A DNA stretch of 64,000 nt from CALWZE01 sp036644375 (GCA_036644375.1 JAVXQD010000001.1:1-64000), one strand, 5' to 3'. Shown: positions 17,341 through 26,529, counted from the stretch's first letter. Notes: generated from the letters alone by a model not told the origin. A program made the numbers and translations.

Positions 17341-18175
17341 CCAAAAGCCCGATTATGCCATTGCCGTTACGTCGGCACGCAGCTCAAGAATTTCGAATGC
17401 GGTATTTTGCACAATCGGAATTGCGCTGCTAACCGCAATTGTCGCAGCTTCGTTCTTTATGTTCAAGGATTATGTGCTCCTCTGCGTGAGCGTATCAATA
17501 ACGATGCTCATTCCGATCTCTGCTCTTTTGACCAAAAATCTGAGAGAGATAAAAGCTGTTGAGAGCATAGCGAAAACAGGAACATATGCCGCAAAGCTGA
17601 GTGAAAAACAGCAAAAAGAAATAAGAACAAGCCTTGTGAGACAGGGACGTCACTTTTATCTGCTGTCATTTTTGGTTATCGCGACACCGGAGGCAGTGGT
17701 GCTTGTCATAATGAGCCGCTATTTTAAAAGTGATTTGTTCCTTCTTATAATGGCGTTTTTTTCCCTTGCTGCAATCGCTCTTGCAGCACTTGCGACAATG
17801 TATCTTGGTGCGCGGCTGAAAATCAAGCGCGCATATTCGACTGTATCTTCAAAGGGGATTCTCACAAGCCGAGAGGTTCTGCCGTTTGACGCAAAAAAGG
17901 GGGATGTAATCTCTCTGATAAGGTTTGATGATTTTTATCGAATAGAGTTTCGCAAAAATGAAATACTCGGAATCCGCCGCACTGCGAATGTACTTATACC
18001 CACAGACGGAGTGCTCAAAAACGGAATCGGAGGAAATAAGGACGAAATTATAGCAAGGACGCTGGGCCTGAAGTCGATTACAATTATTCACAGCGATTTT
18101 TACGAGAGCATTGATTATTCCGAAAATACAGTCAATGAACTCGCCGCAAAGAATATGCATATGTCTCGGGCTTAG
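17324..18175 (+). CDS. Uncharacterised four-helix membrane protein
   Basis: A 283-residue protein whose start overlaps the GH3 gene by 17 bases, so the two are translationally coupled. Hydrophobic segments lie at about 25-45, 48-66, 112-130 and 138-162. A C-terminal cytoplasmic domain of about 110 residues follows, with a FDDFYRIEFRKNEILGIRR-type beta pattern like a PH-like (bPH) fold. I do not recognise a named family. The coupling to a beta-glucosidase is conserved-looking but gives no function. Confidence 0.7.
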   Translation: MSSKNNQKPDYAIAVTSARSSRISNAVFCTIGIALLTAIVAASFFMFKDYVLLCVSVSITMLIPISALLTKNLREIKAVESIAKTGTYAAKLSEKQQKEIRTSLVRQGRHFYLLSFLVIATPEAVVLVIMSRYFKSDLFLLIMAFFSLAAIALAALATMYLGARLKIKRAYSTVSSKGILTSREVLPFDAKKGDVISLIRFDDFYRIEFRKNEILGIRRTANVLIPTDGVLKNGIGGNKDEIIARTLGLKSITIIHSDFYESIDYSENTVNELAAKNMHMSRA

Positions 18176-18318
18176 TCTAACCGTCATTCATTCTCGAATC
18201 GGCGCATAAAATGTAATACACGCGTAACACACCATTAGGCCGTCAAGGAGCCCGGTATGTCCCGCGCGGAAAATTCAAGATATGCAGAAGTATGCGCTTT
18301 TTTGAAAGGGTGAAATGA

Positions 18319-18630
18319 ATGGAGCAGCAAAAAAGAACATCAGGAACCAACCGCGGCGCGCTTTGCCCGAATTCAAAGAGTATCTCGGAGTTTGCGGTCA
18401 GGCGGACAAAACCCATGCATGAGCCCGAAAAAAATGAAATGTCAGCGATTTACCGTAAACCCGCTGAACAGAAACCGAGTGTTCACGAGAGAAGCAATGA
18501 GGGGCCCCGTGTTTTGACACAGCCCGAAAGGCGGAAAAAGGAATCGTTTGCCCCGCTCATAATCTTTGCGGTCATGTTTGCAATATTGTTCGCAGTGATT
18601 ATTTCTCTGGGCGGAATGCTTATTTGTTAG
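18319..18630 (+). CDS. Small single-pass membrane protein
   Basis: A 103-residue protein: a polar, basic, Pro/Glu/Lys-rich N-terminal region of about 75 residues, then one hydrophobic helix (about 78-101) at the very C-terminus, ending GGMLIC. This tail-anchored layout leaves the bulk in the cytoplasm. GAAAGGGTG precedes the ATG. I do not recognise the family. It is followed by a strong bidirectional terminator. Confidence 0.6.
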   Translation: MEQQKRTSGTNRGALCPNSKSISEFAVRRTKPMHEPEKNEMSAIYRKPAEQKPSVHERSNEGPRVLTQPERRKKESFAPLIIFAVMFAILFAVIISLGGMLIC

Positions 18631-18968
18631 TGTCGTCAATCTCAATTTAAGTTAGGGTATAAAAAAGACTTTGAGCATGAACAAAGACAGCCGAGGGCGA
18701 ACCGCGGGACGCAATGTTCTCAGAGCAGCTGTTGAGCAGGCTGAAAACAATGCTGTCTCAGATGGGCTGATATCAATGAATTCATTCGTTGCGATGTCCT
18801 GCCGACATGAACGGCAGTTATAAAAAACTTATAAAGCGTTAAAGAAAAAAACACCTCTTGAATTCAGGCGAAGCCCTTACAAGAGGTGTTTTTGTTTTGA
18901 AGCTGCTTATCCAGGTGCAGTTATTGCAAATGAATCATGTGCAGCTCCATTGATACTCAAGACTGATT
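18631..18968. other. Gap with a bidirectional terminator
   Basis: Apart from the hairpin at 18850-18890, I see no gene, RNA or repeat in this stretch between two convergent genes. Confidence 0.5.
18850..18890. terminator. Bidirectional terminator
   Basis: AACACCTCTTG (18850-18860) pairs perfectly with CAAGAGGTGTT (18880-18890). T runs lie on both outer sides. It serves the small membrane-protein gene (plus) and the DUF4358 lipoprotein gene (minus). Confidence 0.85.
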
Positions 18969-19454
18969 TCAGGAAAGACCGCCCTGAATCTGTTCAAGTG
19001 TTTTGTTGTTGTCCTCGGAGATAATATAGACGAGCCATGTGCCGTCTTTGGTTTCAATTTCGGTTTCCATGCGATTGCGAACGAGCTCGGCCTGATCGGG
19101 CAGATAGGTGTCCCATGACGCCTGATAAGACTCAAAATATTTGCTCATGGCTGTCTTCACATCGTCGGTTTTGCCATCCTGAGGCAAAAGAACCCAGTAC
19201 ATGCTTGCGTGGACATTCATCATCGGCACACCGATCAGCTTTTCCTTTAAAAGTGAAGCGTCAAGTCCGTAAGCTGATTTGAGTGTTGCGTCATCAAGCT
19301 CCATGGATGAGGGAAAATACTCAAGAGTTCCTAAATTTTCCTGAACCTTTTTGAGGTCAAGGGTTTTGCCCGAGCTGCCGGATCCGGAGTTACCGCATGC
19401 CACGAGCGTAAAAACAGTGATAAGAGACAGTACAAGTGCTGTAATTTTTTTCAT
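18969..19454 (-). CDS. DUF4358 lipoprotein
   Basis: A 161-residue secreted lipoprotein of unknown function. The signal peptide starts MKKITALVLSL and the lipobox ends LVAC with Cys20, followed by a Gly/Ser-rich linker. The mature domain (about 32-160) has the DUF4358 pattern common in Clostridia, including a late NRMETEIETKDGTWLVYIISEDN segment. GAAAGGAAG precedes the ATG. It is divergent from the deoD genes and shares their upstream region. Its role is unknown. Confidence 0.75.
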   Translation of the reverse strand: MKKITALVLSLITVFTLVACGNSGSGSSGKTLDLKKVQENLGTLEYFPSSMELDDATLKSAYGLDASLLKEKLIGVPMMNVHASMYWVLLPQDGKTDDVKTAMSKYFESYQASWDTYLPDQAELVRNRMETEIETKDGTWLVYIISEDNNKTLEQIQGGLS

Positions 19455-19532
19455 TCCAAATACTTCCTTTCAGATTTCATTAATATAGTGGCGCACCTTC
19501 GCGGCATTGTTGCACATAAAAATAAAAAAGTT

Positions 19533-19548
19533 TTGTGACGTTTCACAA
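19533..19548. promoter_or_regulatory. Palindromic operator-like site TTGTGA-N4-TCACAA
   Basis: A 16-bp palindrome (TTGTGA, CGTT, TCACAA) between the divergent lipoprotein gene and deoD. It resembles CRP/FNR- or Rex-type half-sites, but the spacing differs from both textbook forms. A TATAAT at 19583-19588 downstream may be the deoD -10. Confidence 0.4.
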
Positions 19549-19637
19549 CAAGATTGTCATAGCAAAGAATGCGACATCAATGTATAATTATATTTAGCAT
19601 TTAATTCAATATTATAACGCAAAGGAGCAATTTTTAT

Positions 19638-20357
19638 ATGAGTACTCATATCGGTGCAAAAGCCGGGGAGATTGCAAAAGGAATTTTGCTTCCGGGAGAT
19701 CCGCGTCGTGCAAAATTTATTGCCGAGAATTTCTTTGAAAATCCCGTGCAGTTTAACAATGTTCGCGGAATGCTCGGATTCACAGGAACCTATAATGGAA
19801 AAAGGGTATCGGTTATGGGAACGGGGATGGGAATCCCGTCTATTTCCATATATGCTACCGAACTGTTCAAGGAATACGGCGTTGAGAATGCAATCCGTAT
19901 TGGCACAGCAGGCTCGATGAACCCCGATATTCACATTAAGGATATAATCTTAGCGCAGGGGGCCTGCACCGACAGCATGATAAATCAGAGTATTTTCGGC
20001 GGAACCTATTGCCCCGTATCCGATTTTGAACTGCTTCGCACGGCGTATAAGAAATCGGTTGACCTCGGGATAAAGACATGGGTCGGAAATGTTCTGTCAA
20101 GCGATACCTTTTACCAGGAGGAGCTTGTGTGTGAGCAGGCAAACAAGCTCTGGATGCAATATGGAGTTATGGCGGCAGAGATGGAATCGGCGTCGCTGCT
20201 GACGCTCGCAAAAAAATATAACGCGCGCGCACTTGCGATGATGACTGTTTCCGACAGCATCGTTGCCAAGGAACCGGAAATGACCGCACAGGAGAGAGAG
20301 CAGTCGCTGAAGGATATGATTTCGATTGCGCTTGAGACCGTCTGCGAATTTATATAA
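19638..20357 (+). CDS. deoD: Purine nucleoside phosphorylase, DeoD type (copy 1)
   Basis: A 239-residue hexameric-type nucleoside phosphorylase that splits purine (deoxy)nucleosides with phosphate into free base and (deoxy)ribose-1-phosphate, for salvage. The phosphate-binding loop is PGDPRRAK (19-26), with a second phosphate arginine in RIGTAGS (Arg87). The ribose-binding segment is EMES (181-184), and the base-protonating Asp is in TVSDS (Asp206). AAAGGAG lies ten bases before the ATG. The stop overlaps the ribosome binding site of a second, clearly paralogous gene. The two copies differ around the base pocket, so their substrates may differ. Confidence 0.92.
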   Translation: MSTHIGAKAGEIAKGILLPGDPRRAKFIAENFFENPVQFNNVRGMLGFTGTYNGKRVSVMGTGMGIPSISIYATELFKEYGVENAIRIGTAGSMNPDIHIKDIILAQGACTDSMINQSIFGGTYCPVSDFELLRTAYKKSVDLGIKTWVGNVLSSDTFYQEELVCEQANKLWMQYGVMAAEMESASLLTLAKKYNARALAMMTVSDSIVAKEPEMTAQEREQSLKDMISIALETVCEFI

Positions 20358-20371
20358 GGAGGACAATGAAT

Positions 20372-21079
20372 ATGAGCACTCCCCACATTAAGGCCGAAAT
20401 GGGCGAAATAGCCGAGAGCATTTTGCTGCCCGGAGACCCTCTTCGTGCAAAATATATTGCGGAAAACTTTTTCGAAAGTCCGGTGCTGTTCAATGATGTG
20501 CGAGGCATTCTCGGATATACGGGTTGTTACAAGGGCAATCGAATCTCGGTAATGGGAACCGGAATGGGTATGCCCTCAATTTCAATTTACATCACCGAGC
20601 TGATGAAATTCTACGGGGTCAAAAATCTTATCCGCATCGGAACCTGCGGTTCGCTCAAGGCTGAAATCGGATTGAAGGATATTATTCTCGGAATCGGGTG
20701 CTGCACAGATAACGGATATATTCGGCATACCTTCCCCGGTGATTATGCGCCGATTGCCGATTTTCAGCTTTTGAACACTGCATATGAAAAATCGCTCGAG
20801 CTTGGCAAAAAGGTGTATGTCGGTCTTTTGAAATCAAGTGATATGTTCTATTTCGAGCCGACGACCTACGGCATTGATAAATGGACGGAGTATGGTGTCA
20901 TCGGCGCGGAGATGGAGGGCGCAGCGCTTTATACTCTCGCAGCAAAATACAAATGTCATGCGCTGACAATATGCTCGGTTTCCGACGGCATGTTTGAAAA
21001 AACCGAGCTTACAAGTGATGAGCGTGAAAAATCCCTCAACGATATGATAACTATAGCTCTTGACACGGCTGTCGGATAA
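20372..21079 (+). CDS. deoD: Purine nucleoside phosphorylase, DeoD type (copy 2)
   Basis: A 235-residue paralogue of the preceding gene, similar along its whole length. It keeps PGDPLRAK, RIGTCGS, EMEG and SVSDG, so the phosphate and catalytic residues are intact. It differs from copy 1 in the middle (LGIGCCTDNG against LAQGACTDSM) and at EMEG against EMES, close to the nucleoside pocket. I chose the ATG at 20372, because AAGGAGG (20356-20362) is nine bases away and the protein then aligns with copy 1. The ATG at 20366 is too close to it. The pair forms one transcript. Confidence 0.92.
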   Translation: MSTPHIKAEMGEIAESILLPGDPLRAKYIAENFFESPVLFNDVRGILGYTGCYKGNRISVMGTGMGMPSISIYITELMKFYGVKNLIRIGTCGSLKAEIGLKDIILGIGCCTDNGYIRHTFPGDYAPIADFQLLNTAYEKSLELGKKVYVGLLKSSDMFYFEPTTYGIDKWTEYGVIGAEMEGAALYTLAAKYKCHALTICSVSDGMFEKTELTSDEREKSLNDMITIALDTAVG

Positions 21080-21298
21080 AAGATACGGCATATATTTCGC
21101 CGCCTTTAAAGTATATGGCACAAAGGTGTTCCGGACGGCTTTTACAGGTATGAATAAACTGCAGGTGCTTATTCTGACAAATTAAGGCGCAGGTATAGCT
21201 GCCGTGCGGTGTAAGGCGGTTTGACTCATGGATTTGCGCCGCAGAGGAGAAAATATCATTTTCCCCGTTAAAAATCCTAAAACAGCGCGGCGCGGGGC

Positions 21299-21327
21299 TT
21301 GCAATCGGTCATTTAGCGTGCTAATAT
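21299..21327 (+). promoter_or_regulatory. Promoter of the rimP-nusA-infB operon
   Basis: -35 TTGCAA (21299-21304), 17-base spacer ending TGC, -10 TAATAT (21322-21327). The leader to the rimP start is about 80 bases and contains a hairpin. Confidence 0.65.
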
Positions 21328-21347
21328 GGATATAGATAGAACTAAGG

Positions 21348-21375
21348 TGAAAGAGTGGGGCATCCCACTCTTTCA
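21348..21375 (+). promoter_or_regulatory. Leader hairpin of the rimP operon
   Basis: GAAAGAGTGGG (21349-21359) pairs perfectly with CCCACTCTTTC (21364-21374) around a GCAT loop, with one more T-A pair outside. It is followed by TTTGTCTC, not a clean T run. It could be an attenuator or a 5' stabiliser; an earlier terminator role for the deoD transcript is also possible. Confidence 0.55.
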
Positions 21376-21416
21376 TTTGTCTCTTGACATTTTTTCAAAA
21401 AGGAGTGTATTTACGC

Positions 21417-21911
21417 GTGGCAAAAAAGGTTAACACAGCCGATGCAGTTCGCGAGATTGCATTGCCCGTGGCTTCCGAGATGGGTCTTACGCTTTGGGAC
21501 GTTCAGTTTGCAAAGGAAGGTCCGTCCTGGTTTTTGCGCCTAATCATAGATAAAGACGGCGGGGTTGATATCGATGACTGCGAGAAATTTTCTCGGGCAG
21601 TAGACCCGCTGATTGATGAGCTTGACCCGACAGAGCTTGAATATTATTTTGAGGTAAGCTCCCCGGGGTTGGGCAGATTTTTAAAAACAGATGAGCATCT
21701 TGAGGCGTATATAGGCAGGGATGTGACCGTGAAGCTGTACAAACCCGATAAAAATGGCATAAAGGAAGAGAGCGGGGTGCTTGAGTCGTTTGATGCCGAT
21801 TCAATAACAATCGCAAATCCGAAACAAAAAGTTCACTTTATACGAAGCGAAGTCGCCACTGTAAAGGCTGACGATGATAAAGACCTGTTTGGAGGAAATA
21901 AGAAAAAATGA
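21417..21911 (+). CDS. rimP: Ribosome maturation factor RimP
   Basis: A 164-residue factor needed for maturation of the 30S ribosomal subunit. The pattern VASEMGLTLWDVQFAKEG, then LRLIIDKDGGVDIDDCEKFSRAVDPLIDE, then YFEVSSPGLGR is typical of RimP. A small Sm-like C-terminal domain follows. I chose the GTG at 21417, because AAGGAG lies about 11 bases upstream; the TTG 11 codons earlier has no binding site. It overlaps nusA by four bases. Confidence 0.92.
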   Translation: MAKKVNTADAVREIALPVASEMGLTLWDVQFAKEGPSWFLRLIIDKDGGVDIDDCEKFSRAVDPLIDELDPTELEYYFEVSSPGLGRFLKTDEHLEAYIGRDVTVKLYKPDKNGIKEESGVLESFDADSITIANPKQKVHFIRSEVATVKADDDKDLFGGNKKK

Positions 21912-23020
21912 ACTCGGAATTTTTTGAAGCTCTTGCACTGCTCGAAAAGGAGCGCAATGTACCGGCAGATTATCTTTTGGAAAAAATCAGGAATGCAATA
22001 GTAATAGCGGTAAAACGCGATTACGGTGACTCTGATAACATACATGTGGATATTGACCCGGAAAAACAGAATTTCAAAGTGTATATTGCCAAGGAGGTCG
22101 TCGACGATGTGGAGAACCCGATGACTCAGATGACACTTGAAGAGGCACTGACCTACCGCGCGCGCGCGAAAATCGGCACGGTTGTCGATGTTCCGCTGAA
22201 AACCAAAGATTTCGGACGCATTGCCGCTCAGACGGCCAAGCATGTTATTCGCCAGGGAATCCGCGAGGCGGAAAGAAGTCAGCTGTGCGAGGAAATGCAG
22301 AGCAAAAAAGGCGAGATAATAACGGCGACGGTATTGCGGTTTGATCAGAAAAAGGGAGCAGCTGTGCTTGAGATAGGTACCAGCGAGGCAATGCTTCCGA
22401 AGACAGAACAGGTTCCGAATGAGGTGCTTCACGATGGCGATCATGTAAAGGTTTATGTCGTGGATGTAACCGTGGGCGATCGCGGACCGAAAATCATGAT
22501 TTCACGCACTAATTCGGGACTTGTCAAGAGACTTTTTGAGACAGAGGTTCCGGAAATATTCGATGGAACTGTTGAAATAAAGGGAATTTCCCGAGAAGCG
22601 GGACAGAGGACCAAAATATCCGTATTCTCAACCGACGAAAATGTTGACCCGCGCGGCGCGTGTATCGGACCCAGAGGGTCCCGCGTAGCACGGATTGTCG
22701 ATGAGCTGGGCGGAGAAAAAATAGATATCGTGCTTTGGCATGAGGAGCCTGAAAAATATATTGCAGAGGCGCTCTCTCCCGCGAGTGTCGTAAATGTTGA
22801 GATTCTTGATCCGGAAACGCGCTCTTGCCGCGTGACTGTGCCCGATCACCAGCTTTCGCTTGCAATCGGCAACAAGGGACAGAACGCGCGTCTCGCAGCT
22901 CGGCTGACGGGCTATAAAATTGATATCCGTCCCGAGAGCGGCTATTACGGTGAAGAGACGGGAGATGCCGCCGCCGAAACAGATGCGGATGCGGAAAAGC
23001 TCGAAAAAACAGAGGCATAA
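21908..23020 (+). CDS. nusA: Transcription termination/antitermination factor NusA
   Basis: A 370-residue RNA polymerase-binding factor controlling pausing, termination and antitermination. The N-terminal RNAP-binding domain covers about 1-125, an S1 domain about 130-200, and two KH domains about 205-345 (GPRGSRVARIVDELGGEKID and IGNKGQNARLAARLTGYKID). It ends in a short acidic tail and lacks the extra acidic repeats of proteobacterial NusA, as usual in Bacillota. It is translationally coupled to rimP (ATGA overlap). Confidence 0.95.
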   Translation: MNSEFFEALALLEKERNVPADYLLEKIRNAIVIAVKRDYGDSDNIHVDIDPEKQNFKVYIAKEVVDDVENPMTQMTLEEALTYRARAKIGTVVDVPLKTKDFGRIAAQTAKHVIRQGIREAERSQLCEEMQSKKGEIITATVLRFDQKKGAAVLEIGTSEAMLPKTEQVPNEVLHDGDHVKVYVVDVTVGDRGPKIMISRTNSGLVKRLFETEVPEIFDGTVEIKGISREAGQRTKISVFSTDENVDPRGACIGPRGSRVARIVDELGGEKIDIVLWHEEPEKYIAEALSPASVVNVEILDPETRSCRVTVPDHQLSLAIGNKGQNARLAARLTGYKIDIRPESGYYGEETGDAAAETDADAEKLEKTEA

Positions 23021-23115
23021 CAACAACGCCGAAGCTTCGGCGATAAAGATATCGGCGCGAAGCTGAAATGCTTTTTTAACCGCTTGTCAAAGCATACAGC
23101 AAAGGAGGCGAGGAC

Positions 23116-23394
23116 GTGAAACCCAGAAAAGAACCGATAAGAATGTGTACGGGCTGCCGCACGGGCAAAGCAAAAAAAGACCTGGTGCGTGTTGTTAAAG
23201 GGCCTGACGGAGAAATTTCGGTTGATCTCACCGGCAAAAAATCGGGGCGCGGAGCATATATCTGCAAAAATGAAAGCTGTCTTTTGGCAGCGCGCAAGGC
23301 AAAATGCTTTGAGCGCGCGTTCGAGTGTAAAATCTCGGACGAAATATATGAGCGGCTCCTTTGCGAAATAAAAGGGAGCGACAATGAAGAATGA
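23116..23394 (+). CDS. rnpM: RNase P modulator RnpM (YlxR, DUF448)
   Basis: A 92-residue YlxR-family nucleic-acid-binding protein; its Bacillus homologue binds RNase P RNA and modulates its activity. The diagnostic segments are RMCTGCR near the start and GRGAYIC in the middle. AAAGGAGG lies upstream of the ATG, and the gene overlaps the next one by 11 bases. The position between nusA and the L7Ae-type gene is the standard Bacillota order. Confidence 0.92.
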   Translation: MKPRKEPIRMCTGCRTGKAKKDLVRVVKGPDGEISVDLTGKKSGRGAYICKNESCLLAARKAKCFERAFECKISDEIYERLLCEIKGSDNEE

Positions 23395-23692
23395 CAAATT
23401 GCTCGGTGCGGTGTCGATGTGCCGCCGCGCAGGAAAGCTAACAGTCGGCTTTGACGCAACGGTAAAAGCTGTGACAAAGGGAGCTGAGCTTGTGATTACC
23501 GCAAGCGATGCCGCCGATAGAACGCTTCGCAACATCGAATATTCCTGTGCCGACATGGTGGAGATAGTGTCTGTTCCGAGAACACAGGACGAAATCGAAC
23601 AGGCAACAGGTCGAAAGTTTGCGGTTGCCGCCGTTTGCGATAAAAACTTCGCGCGGTTGATAAAACTGAATATTGAGGAGGCTAATATATGA
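23384..23692 (+). CDS. L7Ae/L30e-family RNA-binding protein (YlxQ)
   Basis: A 102-residue member of the L7Ae/L30e/S12e/Gadd45 family, K-turn RNA-binding proteins associated with ribosomes. The opening LLGAVSMCRRAGKLTVGFDATVKAV-type pattern, the ELVITASDAADRT segment and a late FAVAAVCDKNFARL support the call. It overlaps rnpM at its start and infB at its end by four bases. It is called YlxQ in Bacillus; its exact function is unsettled. Confidence 0.88.
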   Translation: MKNDKLLGAVSMCRRAGKLTVGFDATVKAVTKGAELVITASDAADRTLRNIEYSCADMVEIVSVPRTQDEIEQATGRKFAVAAVCDKNFARLIKLNIEEANI

Positions 23693-26022
23693 TAATTAAG
23701 TATAAATTAGGAGAACTTGCCAAGGACTTGGCGCTTGCCAACAAGGATATTGTTGCTGCGCTCGGGATAAAGGGCACTGATAAAAAGCACACTACGGTGC
23801 TGACAGAGGATGAGCTGAGCCTTGTGTTCAACAATCTGACAAAACAGCACAGCAAAGAAAATTTTGACGAGTTTTTTGTCAATGCAAAAGCCGCACAGAA
23901 AAAAATGGAAAAAACCGGCGATGCAAAAATGGATGCAGCTTTTGAAAAAAAAGCGGCAGTCGAGCAGGTTAAGCTTGAAAAAAAGGAAAAGCCTTATGTT
24001 GAAAAGCCGGTCGAGATCAAAGAGCGTGTGAGCAAAGTGGTCGATACACGCGCGGCGGCGACCGATCTTGATAAATACAACGAAAAATATGATGCGCTTG
24101 CTCAAAGCTCAAAGGCGAATGCTCCTGCGAAGAAAAATGCTTTTCAGGGCAGGAAGCAAAAGCTTAATCAGCGCTCAAAGCAGAATGGCAGACCGGATTT
24201 TGCGAAAAAACGCGAGACAGAGGCACAGAAGCTGCAGCGTATACAGTTGGAAAAGGCGCGCAAGGCGCAGCTCAGGGTTTCCGTACCGGATGAAATTTCG
24301 GTCGGAGAGCTTGCAAGTCGGCTTAAAGTTACAGCTCCGACTGTCGTAAAAAAACTTTTCGGACTGGGAATAATGGCTTCAATTTCAGATGTCATTGATT
24401 TTGATGCCGCAAGCCTTGTCGCAGATGAGCTTGGTGCTAAGGTTGAGCGTGAGGTTCACGTGACAATTGAAGAGCGCCTCAATATCACCGAGGAGGAACA
24501 GGACAAGGCGGAGGATTTGCAGGAGAGATCTCCGGTTGTAGTTGTTATGGGGCACGTTGACCATGGCAAGACCTCTATTCTTGACTGTATCCGAAAAACG
24601 AATGTTACCACAGGCGAGGCCGGGGGCATTACTCAGCATATCGGTGCATACAGGGTAATGATCAACGGAAAAGCCATAACCTTTCTTGACACGCCCGGAC
24701 ATGAGGCATTCACTGCAATGCGCGCCCGCGGCGCAATGATCACCGATATCGCTATATTGGTCGTCGCAGCTGACGACGGTATCAAGCCGCAAACCGTTGA
24801 GGCGATAAACCACGCTAAGGCGGCGGGCGTTTCAATCATAGTCGCCATCAATAAAATGGATAAACCCGCGGCTAACCCCGAAAAGGTAAAGCAGAGCCTT
24901 ACCGAATATGAGCTTGTTCCGGAAGAATGGGGCGGAGATGTCATCTGTGTTCCAGTTTCGGCAAAGACAGGAGATGGCATTGAGGCGCTGCTCGAAAGCG
25001 TTATGCTCGTCAGTGAAATAAAAGAGCTTAAAGCCAATCCAAACCGACTTGCAAAGGGCACGGTTATCGAGGCAAAGCTTGACAAGGGGCGCGGTCCTGT
25101 AGCAACGGTTCTGATTCAGAACGGTACGCTGAGACAGGGAGACGTCATAATTGCCGGAACATCTGTCGGGCGCGTGCGCGTCATGAACGATGATCGGGGA
25201 AATGAAATTACGCAAGCGGGTCCGAGTATGCCTGTCGAGATAACTGGTCTTGACGATGTCCCCGCAGCGGGAGACATATTCAATGCGGTTGAGGATGAAA
25301 AGCTTGCCCGTGAGCTGGTTGATCGCCGCCGTACCGAGGAAAAGGAAGAGCAGTTTAAATCATATAAAAAGGTCACGCTTGACAACCTGTTCAGTCAGAT
25401 TGCAGAGGGTGAGGTCAAGGAACTTGCTATCATCGTCAAGGCAGACGTTCAGGGTTCCGCCGAGGCAATCAAATCGAGCCTTGAACAACTCTCAACCGAT
25501 GAAGTGCGCGTACGTGTGCTGCACACCGCGGTCGGTGGAATCAATTCAAGTGATATTATGCTCGCCGAGGCCTCGGGTGCGATTGTCATAGGGTTTAATG
25601 TACGTCCGGATCCGACTGCGATGGAGCAGGCGGTTCAGGCCGAGGTTGACATGCACATGTACCGCGTTATCTACGATGCTATCGACGATGTGAAGTCGGC
25701 CATGAAGGGAATGCTTGCGCCGAAAATCCGCGAGGTTGAGCAGGGACGTATCGAGGTTCGTCAAGTTCTCAAAATCAGCTCGGTCGGAACTGTGTCGGGC
25801 TGCTATGTTCAGTCGGGCAAGGTTGAGCGCGCAAGCCTTATCCGCATAGTCAGAGACGGAATTATTATCAATGACGATAAAATGTCTTCTCTGCGTCGCT
25901 TCAAGGACGATGTAAAGGAAGTTGCGGCCGGCTACGAGTGCGGAATTACACTTGAGAAGTTTAACGATGTAAAAGAGGGCGACATCTTCGAGGCATATGT
26001 CCTTGAGGAATACAGAGACTGA
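23689..26022 (+). CDS. infB: Translation initiation factor IF-2
   Basis: A 777-residue GTPase that brings initiator tRNA to the 30S subunit. The N-terminal part is a short IF2-N domain plus a Lys/Ala/Glu-rich linker (about 60-195) and a second IF2-N motif. The G domain begins near residue 283 with GHVDHGKT (288-295), DTPGHEAF and NKMD. Domains II to IV follow, with C-terminal segments GCYVQSGKVER and EAYVLEEY. The N-terminal extension is short compared with proteobacterial IF-2, normal for Clostridia. It overlaps ylxQ by four bases. Confidence 0.96.
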   Translation: MIIKYKLGELAKDLALANKDIVAALGIKGTDKKHTTVLTEDELSLVFNNLTKQHSKENFDEFFVNAKAAQKKMEKTGDAKMDAAFEKKAAVEQVKLEKKEKPYVEKPVEIKERVSKVVDTRAAATDLDKYNEKYDALAQSSKANAPAKKNAFQGRKQKLNQRSKQNGRPDFAKKRETEAQKLQRIQLEKARKAQLRVSVPDEISVGELASRLKVTAPTVVKKLFGLGIMASISDVIDFDAASLVADELGAKVEREVHVTIEERLNITEEEQDKAEDLQERSPVVVVMGHVDHGKTSILDCIRKTNVTTGEAGGITQHIGAYRVMINGKAITFLDTPGHEAFTAMRARGAMITDIAILVVAADDGIKPQTVEAINHAKAAGVSIIVAINKMDKPAANPEKVKQSLTEYELVPEEWGGDVICVPVSAKTGDGIEALLESVMLVSEIKELKANPNRLAKGTVIEAKLDKGRGPVATVLIQNGTLRQGDVIIAGTSVGRVRVMNDDRGNEITQAGPSMPVEITGLDDVPAAGDIFNAVEDEKLARELVDRRRTEEKEEQFKSYKKVTLDNLFSQIAEGEVKELAIIVKADVQGSAEAIKSSLEQLSTDEVRVRVLHTAVGGINSSDIMLAEASGAIVIGFNVRPDPTAMEQAVQAEVDMHMYRVIYDAIDDVKSAMKGMLAPKIREVEQGRIEVRQVLKISSVGTVSGCYVQSGKVERASLIRIVRDGIIINDDKMSSLRRFKDDVKEVAAGYECGITLEKFNDVKEGDIFEAYVLEEYRD

Positions 26023-26212
26023 GCTTAAAAATGCGGTGTGTCGGTCGGTTGCGAACAAACAGTGCGAAAGCCCGACAGCCGAGCGTTTGCGGAGTTCTGT
26101 TTACGGACTCTGCGGGCGGAACGACAGCACAGCCAAGGTCTTTTGCTTCATGGGCGGCGCGGCGTTTTACAAAAACAGCAGCTTCGATTTTTGAAAAAAG
26201 GAGACATGTATT

Positions 26213-26479
26213 ATGGATTTTGACGGAATGAAGCTCAAGGGTATTGATTCAGAGGGGAATGAGACCGAGTGTGAGATTATGCATTCCTTCGACTGCGAGG
26301 AGACGGGTAAAAGCTATATAGTATACACCGACGGTGCAACCGATGATGAGGGAAAGCTTCGGCTTTTGGCCTCCTCATATACAAAGGACGGGGAGAATCT
26401 AATGCTTGACCCCGTTGTCAGCGATGAGGAATGGCAGATTATTGAAGAACAGATTTATTCAAACGATGAGCAGCAATAA
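26213..26479 (+). CDS. DUF1292 protein (copy 1)
   Basis: An 88-residue acidic protein of the DUF1292 family (YrzB-like). The core has ETGKSYIVYTDG preceded by HSFDCEE, and a late DEEWQIIEEQ. The function is unknown; the family is normally found beside ruvX and alaS in Bacillota. Here it sits between infB and a second DUF1292 gene, in the operon direction. AAAGGAGAC lies upstream of its ATG. Confidence 0.85.
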   Translation: MDFDGMKLKGIDSEGNETECEIMHSFDCEETGKSYIVYTDGATDDEGKLRLLASSYTKDGENLMLDPVVSDEEWQIIEEQIYSNDEQQ

Positions 26480-26529
26480 TAATTAACAAATAAAGCGGCA
26501 CTCATTAAAAGCCGCACGAGGAACTGATA

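Larger units (their letters stand above)
21080..21416. other. Gap before the translation operon
   Basis: It contains the operon promoter (21299-21327) and a leader hairpin (21348-21375). The stretch 21080-21290 has GC-rich patches (near 21180-21250) without a recognised RNA family. No clear terminator for the deoD pair was identified. Confidence 0.5.

Noticed and set aside
26031..26231. Three overlapping short plus-strand frames after infB
   Set aside because: Arg/Ala/Ser-rich, no ribosome binding sites, and they overlap each other in different frames. The region is probably a spacer.
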